DNA from: Cudoniella acicularis
Taxonomy: Eukaryota > Ascomycota > Leotiomycetes > Helotiales > Helotiaceae
Length of the DNA: 57,359 nucleotides
Assembly (NCBI GenBank): GCA_013054445.1
Contig: JAAMPI010000166.1
Location: 1-57,359, forward strand
Direction: 5' to 3'
Under the pieces are notes generated by a model. That model saw only the letters and a program-made list of their open reading frames with translations, made no database searches and was not told the origin of the DNA. Position numbers and translations under genes: made by a program. This document shows, one piece after another, positions 57,131-57,359 of the stretch (within the stretch, counting starts at the first letter, position 1; each line of letters starts with the position of its first letter).

Positions 57131-57359
57131 AGATCGACAGTAACTAGCTTTATACTCGACGTTATAACGAATTTATAACTTTATCGCGTAAGGGATGTCG
57201 TGTCTAGGAATACGCGTATTCTTAACCTAGACGCGTATCCTTCTATAATCTCCGCTCCTAGAGAAACGTGGTCGTATCATTTTCTAGCCCTATAGCGCCC
57301 TCGTACTAGAATAGAGTCAATCACTAAGCCTTATTAATAGAGTAGATCTAAGTCTAATT

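Larger units (their letters stand above)
27957..57359. other. Block of RIP-mutated DNA (about 29 kb) containing former single genes
   Basis: TpA is strikingly frequent while CpA and TpG are rare, yet CpG, CpC and CpT cytosines remain, so the DNA is not simply AT-rich. Former Gln (CAA/CAG) and Trp (TGG) codons appear as TAA/TAG, Cys (TGY) as Tyr (TAY), and Gly (GGY) as Ser (AGY), on genes of both strands. This is the pattern of repeat-induced point mutation, which acts on duplicated DNA in the sexual cycle of many ascomycetes. Most of the block is ordinary genes rather than transposons, implying a duplicated segment or accessory region. Confidence 0.93.

Noticed and set aside
27957..57359. Considered CRISPR-like or bacterial origin for the gene-poor block with regular repeats
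   Set aside because: The G-rich arrays lack spacers, and readable remnants are fungal families with spliceosomal introns.

Overview
The window is nuclear DNA of a filamentous ascomycete (Pezizomycotina). The evidence is short spliceosomal introns (about 44-90 nt, CTRAC-like branch sites), fungus-specific families (CFEM/PTH11-like receptor, Zn2Cys6 factor, GH7 cellulase, 2EXR and F-box proteins) and strong repeat-induced point mutation (RIP). I cannot name the genus from sequence alone.

The window has two parts. Positions 1 to about 27,930 are normal-composition DNA. In order they hold: the 3' part of a La-motif (LARP1-like) gene (+); a CFEM/PTH11-like receptor gene (-); a Gfo/Idh/MocA oxidoreductase (+); a cofilin pseudogene (-); an LTR-like repeat; a methionine-permease-type transporter with one frameshift (+); a small secreted-protein candidate with an early stop (-); an intact GH7 cellulase (-); a RIP-damaged Fot1/pogo transposase fragment (+); an intact Zn2Cys6 transcription factor (-); an intact secreted carboxylesterase (+) whose last codons lie in a second LTR-like copy; a truncated Dicer-like gene (-); and, head-to-head with it, the 5' end of an Argonaute gene (+).

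From about 27,930 to the end the DNA is saturated with CpA->TpA and TpG->TpA changes. Almost no open frame survives, but the old frames can still be read through TAA/TAG codons that replace Gln or Trp. They are the rest of Argonaute (+), two tandem BTB/POZ-like genes (-), a small coiled-coil gene (-), a 2EXR gene (-), a large NFX1/ZNFX1-type helicase with CCCH, NFX1 and C-terminal RZ-type fingers (-), several unidentified remnants (+), a NAD-binding-4/fatty acyl reductase-like gene (+), an F-box gene (+), a CYP52-like cytochrome P450 (+) and an MFS exporter (-). Four short arrays of a 13-bp G-rich repeat lie between genes, each with its G-rich strand matching the neighbouring gene's coding strand.

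The most notable point is the grouping of three RNA-silencing-associated genes (Dicer, Argonaute, ZNFX1-like helicase) within about 17 kb, all silenced by truncation and/or RIP-type mutation. RIP of a block of ordinary genes implies that the block was once duplicated, so an intact copy may exist elsewhere. The switch from clean to RIP-mutated sequence falls inside Argonaute, at two ambiguous bases, so a chimeric assembly join must be excluded before biological conclusions are drawn.
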